NCBI RefSeq assembly: GCF_902381825.1 | Contig: NZ_LR698973.1 | Coordinates: 1,001,416 to 1,065,415, forward strand | Source: Pseudocoprococcus catus | Lineage (GTDB): Bacteria; Bacillota; Clostridia; Lachnospirales; Lachnospiraceae | DNA: 64,000 nt | Direction of reading: 5' to 3' | Shown: positions 9,226 to 19,394 of the stretch, in pieces | Layout of the letters: every line of letters starts with the position of its first letter | How positions within the stretch are numbered: the first letter of the stretch is position 1 | Notes under the pieces: model-generated | What the model was told of the DNA's origin: nothing | The model's database searches: none | Seen by the model: only the letters and a program-made list of their open reading frames with translations | Made by a program: the position numbers and the translations under genes

Positions 9226-11202
9226 ATGAAGGATATCAAAACCAAAGAAGTCACAACAAAACCAAAGACTAAAAATCCTGCCTCCAGAATCCCGAAGGAG
9301 CTGATGCGGACGGCCATACTGGAGAGCAAGGAAAAGTCCCAGACCATCGCAAATGCCAGGGATAATGACATGGGGGAACAGTCCCCATCCGAGTATGCCA
9401 GTGGAAAAGTCGCATCCGCAGAGGAATGGGCTGCTAGAAAGACTGGCAGAACTGTAACCAGAGCCGGAAAGACAGCAGCACAGACTTCCTACGAGAAGAT
9501 CAAACTGAGAGCCGCTGGCAGAAAAGAAGCGGAGAAAGAAGCTGCCAGAGGAACAGGGGACACACAGGCTCCCGATCCGGTCAGTCGGGAAGCACCGAAG
9601 CAAAAAAACCGGGAACAGGGGGCATCCCGTGTGAAGGTCAAGGAACGGGAAAACCAGGAAGTCCAGATTCAGAAAGCCAAGCGGCAAAAGGCGATTTCAG
9701 ATGCCGTCAAAACGAAAGAACAGAAGATCCGGGCAGCCAGGGAGACACCGAGAATCCAGAATGGGCAGGAACTAGCAGGAACGAAGCAATCCTCCATCCG
9801 GGAACAGAACCGGAAAAAGGCAGCCGCAGATACCGCAAGGCAGAATGCCATCCGTCAGAAACAGCCGGAAACCATTCGGATCAGGGAGAAGCCGAAGATG
9901 CAGCCGGAGCCAAAAACCATGCAGAAGCGTACCATCAAGACGGCTCCCCAGTCTGCGAAGATTAGTGTCCAGCCAAAGCAGAAAATCCGGGCAGCCAGTT
10001 CCAACGCCCTGACAGCCCGGATGCAGAAGCAGATGGAACGAAGGGCAGCGAAGCAGGCGGCAAAGAAAGCAGCCATGCAGACTTCCAACAGCGTCCGCCG
10101 AATACAGAAAACGGCAAGGGCAGGGGAGAATACTTTCAAAGCCGCCAAGGCCGCCGTGGAAGCGGCAGCGAAAACCGTGCAGTCCATGATGGCTGCACTG
10201 GGAGCCGCCGGAGCAGTTATCGTTCTTTTATTGGTTATCATGGTCGGAATCATTGGCGGTGCGGCATTTTCGGGAAGCTCAGAGAGCAACGAAGCATTGA
10301 GTCAGGAAGTCCTTTCCTATACAGCAACTATCCAGAAATATGCCAACCAATACGGAATCCCCGAATATGTCTCCGTGATACAGGCAATCATGATGCAGGA
10401 ATCCGGTGGGCGGGGAAGTGATCCCATGCAGAGCAGTGAGTGTCCATACAACACCCGGTATTCCAACAGCCCGAATGCCATCCAGGATGCCGACTATTCC
10501 ATACAGGTGGGAATCCAGTATTATGCGGACTGCCTGAAGGAAGCTGGATGCACCAGCCCCCAGGACATGGATAAGCTGAAGCTGTCCCTGCAAGGGTATA
10601 ACTACGGCAACGGATACATAACGTGGGCGCTCCGAAACTACGGGGGCTACAGTGCAGAAAATGCCCTGCAGTTTTCCAAGGAGCAGGCTGCTTCGCATGG
10701 CTGGAGTGCCTATGGCGATCCAGAATACGTCCCTCACGTTCTGCGGTATTATTCCAGCGGCGGATTGTTTGCCGGCCTGTTTGGAGGCAACGGCCAGATC
10801 ATATCCGTGGCACTGACTCAGCTTGGAAATCAGGGAGGCCAGAAGTTCTGGTCATGGTATGGATTTGACAGCCATGTGGCGTGGTGTGCCTGCTTTGCCA
10901 GCTGGTGTGGGGATCAGGCAGGACTGATCGAAAGCGGCAAGATGCCGAAGTTCTCCCTGTGCGATGACGGAATCGCATGGTTCCAGAGCAAGGGGAAATG
11001 GAAGAGCAGAGGATACTCGCCAGCACCCGGAACCCTAATCTTTTTTGACTGGAACGGAGATGGAACCTCAGACCATGTAGGAATCGTGGAGAAAACCGAG
11101 GGCAGTACCGTATACACCGTAGAGGGAAACTCCAGTGATGCCGTGAACCAGAGAAGCTACGATATCAATAACGGAACGATCATGGGATATGGTATACTTT
11201 GA
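9226..11202 (+). CDS. CD1108-type cell wall hydrolase (lysozyme-like plus CHAP domains)
   Basis: A 658-residue VirB1-like protein that opens peptidoglycan for the transfer channel. Residues 1-310 are a long Lys/Arg/Gln/Ala-rich cytoplasmic region. One membrane helix follows at about 320-345. A lysozyme-like transglycosylase domain (about 360-500) has its likely catalytic Glu in MMQESGG (about 391). A C-terminal CHAP domain (about 525-658) has Cys in HVAWCACF, His in SDHVGIVE and EGNSS. The ATG follows GGAGGTGAGAG. It is the last gene of the transfer operon; after it come cargo genes rather than the usual next genes (DUF4315, CD1107). Confidence 0.9.
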   Translation: MKDIKTKEVTTKPKTKNPASRIPKELMRTAILESKEKSQTIANARDNDMGEQSPSEYASGKVASAEEWAARKTGRTVTRAGKTAAQTSYEKIKLRAAGRKEAEKEAARGTGDTQAPDPVSREAPKQKNREQGASRVKVKERENQEVQIQKAKRQKAISDAVKTKEQKIRAARETPRIQNGQELAGTKQSSIREQNRKKAAADTARQNAIRQKQPETIRIREKPKMQPEPKTMQKRTIKTAPQSAKISVQPKQKIRAASSNALTARMQKQMERRAAKQAAKKAAMQTSNSVRRIQKTARAGENTFKAAKAAVEAAAKTVQSMMAALGAAGAVIVLLLVIMVGIIGGAAFSGSSESNEALSQEVLSYTATIQKYANQYGIPEYVSVIQAIMMQESGGRGSDPMQSSECPYNTRYSNSPNAIQDADYSIQVGIQYYADCLKEAGCTSPQDMDKLKLSLQGYNYGNGYITWALRNYGGYSAENALQFSKEQAASHGWSAYGDPEYVPHVLRYYSSGGLFAGLFGGNGQIISVALTQLGNQGGQKFWSWYGFDSHVAWCACFASWCGDQAGLIESGKMPKFSLCDDGIAWFQSKGKWKSRGYSPAPGTLIFFDWNGDGTSDHVGIVEKTEGSTVYTVEGNSSDAVNQRSYDINNGTIMGYGIL

Positions 11203-11304
11203 AAATTAAAATAGAATATAAGTTATAACCTATGAAAAGAAATTTGATATGTGTAAGTTGATTTTTTTATTTGATTGAAATTTTAATTTTATATGAAATG
11301 AAAA

Positions 11305-11341
11305 GAACCAGTGAGAGAATCGTTAAATTTCACTCACTGGC
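11305..11341. terminator. Terminator between CD1108 gene and XRE regulator
   Basis: Inverted repeat CCAGTGAG (11308-11315) and CTCACTGG (11333-11340), extended by weaker pairs toward the loop, lying between two convergent genes. It abuts the stop of the minus-strand regulator. The preceding 100 bases are AT-rich with no gene. Confidence 0.65.
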
Positions 11342-11698
11342 TCAATTCGTTTCAAATTTCTCGGACAACTCTGTCAGTTCTTTCACCGTTTCCTGGGTGT
11401 GATGCAACAGGGTGTCACGCATTTCTGGCGGACAGCTGGAATAAAGCATTTTCATCTGATTGACACCCTCATTCTCCAGAGAAATATCTGGATTTATAAG
11501 CGTATCTAAAGAGATGTGTAGGACCTTTGCCAATGCTCTCAAAATCAAATAGGAAGGATTCATTTTCCCTTTTTCGATATTGGCGATTTGCTTTACAGAA
11601 ACATGGCTCAGATCAGAAAGTTCTTGTTGTGTCAGTTCTTTATTCTTTCGGGCTTCCCGCATTTTCTGCCCTAAAGCAGTTAAATCATCAATCGGCAT
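11342..11698 (-). CDS. XRE-family helix-turn-helix regulator
   Basis: A 118-residue protein. The HTH_3 domain spans about residues 8-65 (GQKMREARKNKELTQQELSD, then SVKQIANIEKGK and PSYLILRALAKVL). The C-terminal part is helical and probably dimerises. A GAGGTGA ribosome site precedes the ATG. It is opposite to the transfer operon and may control the element or the cargo; the target is not known. Confidence 0.85.
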   Translation of the reverse strand: MPIDDLTALGQKMREARKNKELTQQELSDLSHVSVKQIANIEKGKMNPSYLILRALAKVLHISLDTLINPDISLENEGVNQMKMLYSSCPPEMRDTLLHHTQETVKELTELSEKFETN

Positions 11699-11928
11699 AA
11701 TCGTTCACCTCAAGAATATTGTATCGTTCCGGTTTGTACAAAGGAATAACCTTATTGTGCTTGCTAAGAGGTATGATTATGCTGATTATGTGAATGAAAA
11801 ACTTCTGTTCAGATGAAGTTACACTATCTTAGTGACAAACGCAAAGTGCAGGGAGATATTTGATGGCGCATTCCGTAGATGTTTTACACCTAATCAAATG
11901 TGGCGAGGATATGGCTGAAAAAAATTAC

Positions 11929-11954
11929 GAGCGCCAGAGTTCCCTCTGGCGCTC
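11929..11954 (-). terminator. Terminator of the AraC regulator gene
   Basis: Perfect 11-bp stem GAGCGCCAGAG / CTCTGGCGCTC with a 4-base loop, followed on the minus strand by a T-run. It lies 3 bases after the stop of the AraC gene. Confidence 0.9.
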
Positions 11955-11957
11955 ATT

Positions 11958-12926
11958 TTACTTTCGCTGTGCGTTTTTTCTGTACTCTAATGGCAACAAT
12001 CCCGTGCTTTTTCGGAATAATTCTGCAAATCGGCTTGAAGTGGAATAGCCTACTGTTTGGGCAACTTGCCCGACTGTCAGCTCTGTATATGCCAGCAGAT
12101 ATTCTGCTTGGCTCATGCGCCGCTGTTGAACATATTCCGTGATGGTGCAGTCGTAGTATTTCTTAAAACAGCTTTTGAGCTTTGTTGTTCCCATGCAGGC
12201 AATCTGTGTTAGCCGTTCCAGAGGAATATCAAAAGCATAGTGATCGCTAAGATAAGCGGCAACTATTTGGAGATTTTCAATATCCTGTTGAGAGAGCTTA
12301 TGGGCTGGTTTATCAGGATGTTTCTTCTGATATTCCACCACCATTGAAACAGCTTCTGCGACTTTACCCTCATAAAAAAGTTTTGCTGCAATCCCTTCCC
12401 CGCGATAGTCTTTGATTTCTGTGAGTAACCGTGACATTTCTGGAAAGTCGGATGTTTGGTCGATCTTCCGAAATGCATCCACAGGATTGATCTGTGCCTC
12501 CGGGTACAGTTTTTTCAGGTAGTCCTCATAATATGCCGGTGCAATCTCAATCCCAACCGAACGGATTGGAATATTTTTATGTATCAAAGCCTTGTATGGA
12601 GCGTAGCCTCCAATAAATGTTTTGATACAACCGGCAGACAGTCTACGGTATGGAGATAATTCCTCCCCGGAAATAGAGTCATACCGAGTGATACTCAGAC
12701 ATTCCGGCATGGAGCATTCCAACATGAAATCTTCGTGGAAGGAAAAGTTATGGATTTTAATATCATATAAGTCTTTCTGTCCATAAGTCCAGTAGGTGCC
12801 TTCTCCAACTTCGGGAGAAAGTTTCCAGCAGTCACCTAATGCCCCATATTGCTGGTTGTCTGGGTCACGGATAAAACCGTGTTCTATCAGTAACGGTGTA
12901 TAAAACTGGTCAATAATTTCAGACAT
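11958..12926 (-). CDS. AraC family transcriptional regulator
   Basis: 322 residues from ATG 12926, chosen because AAGGAGG lies about 10 bases upstream; the open frame extends 50 codons further without a better start. The N-terminal 200 residues are a ligand-binding type domain. The C-terminal 100 residues hold two helix-turn-helix motifs of the AraC type (LERLTQIACMGTTKLKSCFKKYY and VGQVAQTVGYSTSSRFAELFRKSTG, shown in part). It is divergent from the transport operon and very likely its regulator, by analogy with YbtA beside ybtPQ in yersiniabactin loci. Confidence 0.88.
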   Translation of the reverse strand: MSEIIDQFYTPLLIEHGFIRDPDNQQYGALGDCWKLSPEVGEGTYWTYGQKDLYDIKIHNFSFHEDFMLECSMPECLSITRYDSISGEELSPYRRLSAGCIKTFIGGYAPYKALIHKNIPIRSVGIEIAPAYYEDYLKKLYPEAQINPVDAFRKIDQTSDFPEMSRLLTEIKDYRGEGIAAKLFYEGKVAEAVSMVVEYQKKHPDKPAHKLSQQDIENLQIVAAYLSDHYAFDIPLERLTQIACMGTTKLKSCFKKYYDCTITEYVQQRRMSQAEYLLAYTELTVGQVAQTVGYSTSSRFAELFRKSTGLLPLEYRKNAQRK

Positions 12927-13040
12927 GAAAACAGGCCGCCTCCTTTTTGCAACGATTAGACGAACTTTTGAAAGGAACGGACGAACATCGCCGGAGCCTA
13001 TTGAATGTTGTTCGATAAATGAGTATTGTATTAGATGATG

Positions 13041-13056
13041 GTTAGAGCTATCTAAC
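13041..13056. promoter_or_regulatory. Candidate operator dyad in the divergent AraC/transport promoter region
   Basis: GTTAGA-GCTA-TCTAAC is a 6-bp perfect inverted repeat in the 186-base space between the AraC gene and the transport operon. Binding by the AraC protein is inferred from position only. Confidence 0.35.
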
Positions 13057-13112
13057 TTGAGAATATCACAAACCATTTGTCAAGTCAAGACAATGAAAGG
13101 TAGGAGGTCAAA

Positions 13113-13724
13113 ATGAGTAATCAAGTAAATTCTATGAACAAAGGTCTGACAGTGAAAGACCTTGTAACAACAGGTATTTTTACTGCACTATTATTTGTTT
13201 TTGTATTGGTGGGCGGCGTCTTTTTTGCAACGAATCCTGTACTTACTTTTTTCATGCCGGCAGGAGGTGGGCTGCTTGCTGGCCCCATTTATCTTTTGCT
13301 GATTGCAAAAGTACATAAGCGTTGGAGTCTTTCTATAATGGGCGTTATCATGGGTATTATTTGGTTCGTGACCGGTATGCACTGGGCCTTTGCGCTGGGC
13401 TATCTGATTATGGCGATTGTCGCTGACTTTGTTGCGGGTGCAGGGCAATACAAAAGCAAGAAACTCAACAGTCTGTCTTACGTCCTGTTTTCCCTCGGCG
13501 GTACTGGATCGTATATCGTTTTCTTTGCTGACCCCAACGGCTGGGCGCAGACAATGCTGGGTAATGGAACCGAACAGAGCTACATCGACACCATGCAGGC
13601 AACCGCTAACACCGGCATTCTGATTGCCATGTTTGCCGCTGCTATCATTACATCTGCGATCAGCGCCTTTGTAGGCTGCAAAATGCTGAAAAAGCAGTTT
13701 GAAAAAGCAGGTATTACAGCATGA
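13113..13724 (+). CDS. MptD-family ECF transporter substrate-binding (S) component
   Basis: A 203-residue membrane protein with about five or six helices. The N-terminal KGLTVKDLVTTGIFTALLFV motif and GGVFFATNP, MPAGGGLLAGPIYLLLIAKV are typical of MptD-type putative ECF S components. The substrate of this family is not established. It opens a five-gene operon; TAGGAGG precedes the ATG and the stop overlaps the next start (ATGA). Confidence 0.85.
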   Translation: MSNQVNSMNKGLTVKDLVTTGIFTALLFVFVLVGGVFFATNPVLTFFMPAGGGLLAGPIYLLLIAKVHKRWSLSIMGVIMGIIWFVTGMHWAFALGYLIMAIVADFVAGAGQYKSKKLNSLSYVLFSLGGTGSYIVFFADPNGWAQTMLGNGTEQSYIDTMQATANTGILIAMFAAAIITSAISAFVGCKMLKKQFEKAGITA

Positions 13725-14446
13725 GCGGTAACCGCCACAAGAAAGGGCTTTGGCTCGACCCACGGGCCAAGCTCTTTCTTATTCTTATGTGTGTTTTATC
13801 GTCCATGTTTGCTCCTTCACTTGCATATCAATTTGTCCTTGTTATGCTGATTGCGGTATTGGGGGCTTTCTTTGGAAAGTGGAAATATGTCATTAAGGCT
13901 GTATGCTTTTATGCGGTCATCTGTGCCCTGACAGTTTGGATCATGGCAGAAATGACAGGCACGCTGCGGACAATGTTTATTGCCTTTTTAGGATTGTTTC
14001 ATAAGGTATATGCGTGCGGAACCTTGGCCGGGATTGTTCTGACTACTACAAAAGTCAATGAGTTCCTGTCTGCTATGAACCGTGTCCACGCACCCAAAAA
14101 GTTAGTAATTCCTATGGCAGTTATGCTACGGTACATTCCAACTATTCAAGAGGACTGGCGCTATATCACAGACGCTATGCGAATGAGAGATGTTTCACCA
14201 TCTCTGGCGGGCTTTTTAACACATCCGGGCATGACGGTTGAGTGTATTTATGTGCCTTTATTGATGGCAGCTTCAAAAGCGGCGGATGATCTTTCTGTTG
14301 CTTCTGTCACTCGTGGAATTGAAAATCCCAATCCACGCACCTGTCTTGTCCAGATAAAATGCGGAATTTCCGATTGGGGCGTCATGGCCGTTGCCGTAGC
14401 TTATCTGATTTTTGAATTATGTGTGCGAGGAGGTGTGATCGGTTGA
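13721..14446 (+). CDS. ecfT: ECF transporter transmembrane (T) component
   Basis: 241 residues, with about five membrane helices and the coupling region MLRYIPTIQEDWRYITDAMRMR, which carries the conserved Ala/Ser-Arg-type coupling helices of EcfT. It connects the S component to the ATPase. It overlaps both neighbours by 4 bases, indicating strict co-translation. Confidence 0.87.
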   Translation: MSGNRHKKGLWLDPRAKLFLILMCVLSSMFAPSLAYQFVLVMLIAVLGAFFGKWKYVIKAVCFYAVICALTVWIMAEMTGTLRTMFIAFLGLFHKVYACGTLAGIVLTTTKVNEFLSAMNRVHAPKKLVIPMAVMLRYIPTIQEDWRYITDAMRMRDVSPSLAGFLTHPGMTVECIYVPLLMAASKAADDLSVASVTRGIENPNPRTCLVQIKCGISDWGVMAVAVAYLIFELCVRGGVIG

Positions 14447-15915
14447 TTGAGTTTGAAAATGTATCGTTTTCCTATACGGGGCAGGAACATGGTGGGCTGC
14501 GCGACATCAATTTGAAAATTTCGGACGGAGAATTCGTCCTGTTCTGTGGCCGCAGCGGGTGCGGAAAAACAACGATTACAAGGCTGGTGAATGGACTGAT
14601 CCCTCAGTTTTATCAGGGGGAGCTTCATGGCCGTGTGCTGGTAGATGGTCAGGAAATCAGCAATATCCCCATGTATCAGATTGCCGCTAAGGTTGGCTCC
14701 GTTTTCCAAAATCCACGGACGCAGTTTTTCAATGTTGATACAGACAGTGAGATTGCCTTTGGAATTGAAAATGAAGCTCGCCCTCCTGAGAAATTGGCTG
14801 AGCGAGTAGAGCAGACAACTGAAGATTTGCATATTCAAAAGCTGCGAAACAGAAATATTTTTGAGTTGTCCGGCGGAGAAAAGCAGAAAATCGCCTTTGC
14901 TTCTGTTTATGCCATGAACCCACATATTTATCTATTGGATGAACCATCCTCTAATCTGGATATGACTTCGATCCAGGAACTAAAGGAACATTTGCGGCTG
15001 ATAAAAAAACAGGGCAAAACAGTTTTGATAGCGGAACATCGTCTGTACTACCTGATGGAGTTGGCTGACCGAATTGTTTATCTGGAAAAAGGAGAAATTA
15101 AAGGAATATACACCCCGGAAGAATTTTGGCAGCTATCTGAACCTGATCGTGAACACATGGGGCTGCGAGCTGTTGATCTACAGGCGGTATTCCCGCAAAA
15201 AGCCCACTTGCCTGCGCCTACCCCTGTATTGGAGCTGCGGAATGTGACGCTCCGTTACAAGAAGCAAACAATTTTGCATGACATTGAGCTATCCGCCGGA
15301 AAGGGCGAAGTGATTGGTGTTGTCGGCCACAACGGAGCTGGAAAGACTACATTTTCCCGCGCTCTCTGTGGGCTTCACAAAGACTGCGATGGACAATTTT
15401 TGTGGGAAAGCGAGCCGATTGAGCGTAAGGAAAGGCTGAAACGCTCTTACATGGTTATGCAGGATGTGAATTATGAACTTTTCGCTGACAGCGTGGAGGC
15501 AGAGTGCTCCTTTGGTATACGCAATCCAGATCAAACACTGGTAAATGCAACTTTGGAGGAATTAGGTCTTACCCAATATCGGGAGCGCCATCCAAACACG
15601 CTTTCTGGCGGTCAAAAGCAACGAGTAGCTGTAGCTGTTAGCATGATTTGTGGGAAAGATCTGCTGGTATTCGATGAACCGACCAGCGGCCTTGATTTTG
15701 ACAGTATGACGCAGGTGGCGGGACTGATCCGCCGGTTGTCCAATATGGGAAAGGTTATTTTCATTGTCACCCACGATTTTGAATTTGTCTGCCGTACCTG
15801 CTCCCGTGTCCTGCATTTTGACGAAGGCGAAATGCCCGATGATGTACCAGTTACAATGGATGCCCTCCCGAAATTGAGAGAGCTGTTCTCTGTTTCAGAT
15901 GGAAAGGAGAGGTGA
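14443..15915 (+). CDS. ECF transporter ATPase, two fused ATP-binding domains
   Basis: 490 residues from TTG 14443, with GAGGAGGTG just upstream and the start overlapping the ecfT stop (TTGA). Domain 1 has Walker A CGRSGCGKTT and signature LSGGEKQK; domain 2 has Walker A VGHNGAGKTT and signature LSGGQKQR. The two domains correspond to EcfA1 and EcfA2 in one chain. D-loops SNLD and SGLD are intact, so it looks functional. Confidence 0.9.
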   Translation: MIEFENVSFSYTGQEHGGLRDINLKISDGEFVLFCGRSGCGKTTITRLVNGLIPQFYQGELHGRVLVDGQEISNIPMYQIAAKVGSVFQNPRTQFFNVDTDSEIAFGIENEARPPEKLAERVEQTTEDLHIQKLRNRNIFELSGGEKQKIAFASVYAMNPHIYLLDEPSSNLDMTSIQELKEHLRLIKKQGKTVLIAEHRLYYLMELADRIVYLEKGEIKGIYTPEEFWQLSEPDREHMGLRAVDLQAVFPQKAHLPAPTPVLELRNVTLRYKKQTILHDIELSAGKGEVIGVVGHNGAGKTTFSRALCGLHKDCDGQFLWESEPIERKERLKRSYMVMQDVNYELFADSVEAECSFGIRNPDQTLVNATLEELGLTQYRERHPNTLSGGQKQRVAVAVSMICGKDLLVFDEPTSGLDFDSMTQVAGLIRRLSNMGKVIFIVTHDFEFVCRTCSRVLHFDEGEMPDDVPVTMDALPKLRELFSVSDGKER

Positions 15916-15918
15916 TCT

Positions 15919-17682
15919 ATGAAACAGAAAAAAGAAAACAGAGTAGCTTTGCTGCTCCACTGGGCCGGTGAGCAAAAAATCTGGCTGTTCCTGGCAATTT
16001 TTCTATCGGCGGTCAGCGGCCTTTGCATTATCGTCCCTTACATTGGAATTTACCGGCTGATGGACGCCACCTTCAATCATACCTGCACGCAGGAACTTGT
16101 TGTACATACCGTGGTAATGATTGCAGTGGCGGTAACTTTGCGGTTTGTCCTGTTTGGCTGTTCCGGCGTAGCAGCCCACAAAGGGGCCTATGGCGCTCTT
16201 TTCAAAGTGCGCTGCATGGTTGCAGAACACATGGCCAGAGCGCCTTTAGGGGCCTTGAATGAACGGCGCACCGGGGACATAAAAACGGTTCTGAATGAAG
16301 ATATTGAAAAGTTGGAGCTGTTTCTGGCCCATAACCTTCCTGACCTTGTGTGCTATCTGGTGGGGCCGGTAGTCATCTTTATTTATCTGATGACCGTCAA
16401 TATTCCTCTGGCATTGATTTCCCTGGTTCCGCTAATCCTTGCTGTTGTTGTAATGGGGATGATGTTCCGCAATACGGATGACCTGATGGAACGGGCCAAT
16501 CACTCCATTACCACACTGAACTCGGTTATGATTGAGTACATCAGCGGCATGAAATTGATTAAAGCCTATAACATGGGGAGCAAATCGTTTCAAAAGTTTT
16601 CAGACGCTATCCAGGAAGAAAACGCCATGTGGAATGAAACTTCCCGGCGCATGGGGCCACCTTATGCGGCCTTTGTTGTTATCATCGAATGTGGGATGTT
16701 GATGATGGTTCCAATCGGCGGAATGTTTTTCCTGAAAGGCTCACTGGCTGCCAGCGCATTTTTGCTGTTCGTCTATGTAGGTTCCATGTATTTGACGGAA
16801 ATACGCCCCCTACAGGAACTGGGGACTAATTTTGCCAATGTGCTGAACGCTGTTACTAAGACCAAAGAGATACTGGATATTCCAATTTATGAGGGTGGAG
16901 CGGACTTTCCCCAAAATCACGATATTGAACTTCGGAATGTTCGGTTTTCCTATGATGGCAAGACCGATGTACTGCAAGGCGTTAATCTCAAAATTAAAGA
17001 TGGTGAACGCATGGCCCTTGTGGGACAGTCTGGTGCCGGTAAAAGTACCGTGATTGAGCTGATCTCTCGGTTCTATGATGTGCAGGAGGGCGAAGTGCTG
17101 ATTGGCGGGAAAAATGTAAAGGAACTCAATTATGATAATATCCTAAAAAATGTCGCCATTGTGTTCCAAAAGACCTTCCTGACCCGTGACAGCGTTTTAG
17201 AAAATATCCGCATGGGCAGTAACGCCACTCTGGAAAAAGTACGGACCGCCGCAAAAGAGGCGCAGATTGATGATTTCATCATGTCTTTGCCGGATGGATA
17301 TGACACGAAGGTGGGCAGCTTCGGCTCTCGCTTCTCCGGCGGTGAAAAACAGCGGATTGCCATTGCCCGCGCTATCCTGAAGAATGCCCCCATTTTGATC
17401 TTAGACGAGGCCACAAGCGCCTCTGACCCGGAAAATCAGATGGAGATTGACAAAGCCATTCAAAATCTCTGTAAGGGAAAGACTGTCATTGTGGTAGCCC
17501 ATCGTTTGAGCGCGTTGAAGATGTGCGAGCGTGTAGCAGTGGTTGAAAATCACACAATTACCTATGTCGGAACCCATGAGGAAGTCCGAAAGAACAATGC
17601 TTACTATCGGAAGGCGTGGGAGGACTACGAAACAGCCCGGAATATTACTTATCAGTTGGAGGGAGGCGAGCAGCATGAGTGA
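15919..17682 (+). CDS. ABC half-transporter 1 (exporter fold, permease plus ATPase)
   Basis: 587 residues. The N-terminal six-helix ABC membrane domain covers about 1-310. The ATPase domain has Walker A GQSGAGKST, signature FSGGEKQRIAIARAIL and Walker B ILILDEATSASD. The pair with the next gene resembles the heterodimeric IrtAB/YbtPQ group, exporter-fold proteins that import siderophores; this is inferred from the AraC plus tandem half-transporter layout, and a true exporter is possible. It starts 3 bases after the ECF ATPase gene. Confidence 0.88.
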   Translation: MKQKKENRVALLLHWAGEQKIWLFLAIFLSAVSGLCIIVPYIGIYRLMDATFNHTCTQELVVHTVVMIAVAVTLRFVLFGCSGVAAHKGAYGALFKVRCMVAEHMARAPLGALNERRTGDIKTVLNEDIEKLELFLAHNLPDLVCYLVGPVVIFIYLMTVNIPLALISLVPLILAVVVMGMMFRNTDDLMERANHSITTLNSVMIEYISGMKLIKAYNMGSKSFQKFSDAIQEENAMWNETSRRMGPPYAAFVVIIECGMLMMVPIGGMFFLKGSLAASAFLLFVYVGSMYLTEIRPLQELGTNFANVLNAVTKTKEILDIPIYEGGADFPQNHDIELRNVRFSYDGKTDVLQGVNLKIKDGERMALVGQSGAGKSTVIELISRFYDVQEGEVLIGGKNVKELNYDNILKNVAIVFQKTFLTRDSVLENIRMGSNATLEKVRTAAKEAQIDDFIMSLPDGYDTKVGSFGSRFSGGEKQRIAIARAILKNAPILILDEATSASDPENQMEIDKAIQNLCKGKTVIVVAHRLSALKMCERVAVVENHTITYVGTHEEVRKNNAYYRKAWEDYETARNITYQLEGGEQHE

Positions 17683-19384
17683 GCATGATGTATTGAAAAA
17701 GAACCGTAATTTTTATATTGGCGTTGGCGGGACTGTTCTGGAAGGGCTTCTCTCCGGCAGCCTGTTTATGCTGCTTTACTCTGTCATGCAGTTTTTGTGG
17801 TCGGGACAATTTGACATGAACCGTGTCCTGGTTCTGACCTGTGTGATCGCGGTGGTTTTTCTTCTTCGTATCCTGATTTACAGCTATGGCTATACCAAAG
17901 CGCAGATTGGCGGTGCAGCGGTCAGCAAAAATATTCGGCTTTTTATGGGCAACCATTTGAAGCGCATCCCACTGTCTCGATTTTCGCAGGGGCAGACCGG
18001 CGATTATATCAACACCATTACAAGCGACGTAAACAACTACGAAAAAATCCTGACCCATAAAGTCGGAGATTTCGCAAAGAATTTTGCCCTGTCATTGATG
18101 TTGATTGTCTTTGTTATGACGCTCTATGTTCCGGCAGGAATTATCCTGCTGATAGCCGATCTTCTTTTAATCCCCGGCCTATGGCTTTCTTTCCGCATGG
18201 TACGGAAATATGGAAAAGAAAAGAACGATATTTGTGCGGAGAACGTCAGCAGCATTGTTGAGTATGTTTCTGGTATTCAGACTTTCCGAGCTTATGGTGT
18301 AGGCGGTATGAAGAACAAAACTGTTATCAACGCCATGCGGGAGTTTTCCCGGATCAGCTTTGTGTACGAATCAAAAGTGCTTCCTATTGGTGCGGTCTTT
18401 GGTATTTTGAGTTGGCTGTCCTGCCCGCTGGTTATCTTGCTGGCCTATGCACCTTGGGTCGCAGGGACACTGAACACGGTGGACTACCTTTTGATTTGTA
18501 TGCTGCCCCTGTTCTGTGCAAAGCTGGCTAACTCGATTTTTGTAGACCTTACCAGTTATAAGAACCTGATGATCTCGAAAAACAAAATCTTGAGTGTAAT
18601 GAATGAGCCGGAGGAAACTGGCAGCATGGAGCCGCTTCACACAGCTACCCATGAAATCACATTTGACAATGTAGATTTTGCATATGTTCCCGGTGAACCG
18701 GTACTAAAACACGCCACCTTTACGGTGCCAGATCAAAAGCTCACGGCCATTGTCGGAGACTCTGGCTCCGGCAAATCTACTATTTTTAACCTGATTGCAA
18801 AATATTATGAAGCAACGGGCGGGACGATTTCTATTGGCGGTAAACCCATTAACCATGTTGCCGCAGAGCGTGTACTGGAGCAAGTTTCTATGGTAGACCA
18901 GAACATATTTCTTTTTGACGATACCATCCGGGATAATATCCGACACGCTCGTCCTAATGCTACGGACACGGAAATCGAGACTGCCTGCCGGGAGGCTAAC
19001 TGTGACAGCTTCATCCGTAAGATGGAAAAGGGATACGATACGCCGACTGGCGAGAATGGAAATCTTCTCTCTGGCGGTGAGCGTCAGCGAATTTCAATAG
19101 CCCGCGCCATCCTGAAAAATAGCCCCATCCTGCTTTTGGATGAAGCAACAGCATCTCTTGACATTGAAAATGAGCTTGCCGTAAAGCAGGCCATCGCCAA
19201 TCTGCTAAAAGAAAAAAAGACAGTGGTAATGATTGCTCATACCCTTTCCATTGTCAAAAATGCAGATCAAATCCTTGTAATGGGTGATGGCAGGATTGCT
19301 GAATCTGGAACCCATGAGGAATTGCTTGCGAAAGGCGAAAAATATGCTGCTATGTGGAACGCAGAGCAAAAAATATTAGCTTGA
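17675..19384 (+). CDS. ABC half-transporter 2 (exporter fold, permease plus ATPase)
   Basis: 569 residues from ATG 17675, with GGAGGG upstream and an 8-base overlap with the previous gene. It has a six-helix membrane domain, then Walker A GDSGSGKST, signature LSGGERQRISIARAIL and Walker B ILLLDEATASLD. Probably forms a heterodimer with half-transporter 1. The operon as a whole gives the ICE a small-molecule transport cargo, possibly metal-chelate uptake. Confidence 0.88.
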   Translation: MSEHDVLKKNRNFYIGVGGTVLEGLLSGSLFMLLYSVMQFLWSGQFDMNRVLVLTCVIAVVFLLRILIYSYGYTKAQIGGAAVSKNIRLFMGNHLKRIPLSRFSQGQTGDYINTITSDVNNYEKILTHKVGDFAKNFALSLMLIVFVMTLYVPAGIILLIADLLLIPGLWLSFRMVRKYGKEKNDICAENVSSIVEYVSGIQTFRAYGVGGMKNKTVINAMREFSRISFVYESKVLPIGAVFGILSWLSCPLVILLAYAPWVAGTLNTVDYLLICMLPLFCAKLANSIFVDLTSYKNLMISKNKILSVMNEPEETGSMEPLHTATHEITFDNVDFAYVPGEPVLKHATFTVPDQKLTAIVGDSGSGKSTIFNLIAKYYEATGGTISIGGKPINHVAAERVLEQVSMVDQNIFLFDDTIRDNIRHARPNATDTEIETACREANCDSFIRKMEKGYDTPTGENGNLLSGGERQRISIARAILKNSPILLLDEATASLDIENELAVKQAIANLLKEKKTVVMIAHTLSIVKNADQILVMGDGRIAESGTHEELLAKGEKYAAMWNAEQKILA

Positions 19385-19394
19385 TGGGAAATAA

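Noticed and set aside
11863..12048. Small ORF beginning MAHSVDVLHLIKCGEDMAEK
   Set aside because: It reads through the AraC terminator and antisense to the AraC gene. The first 25 codons look slightly protein-like, but nothing supports a gene.
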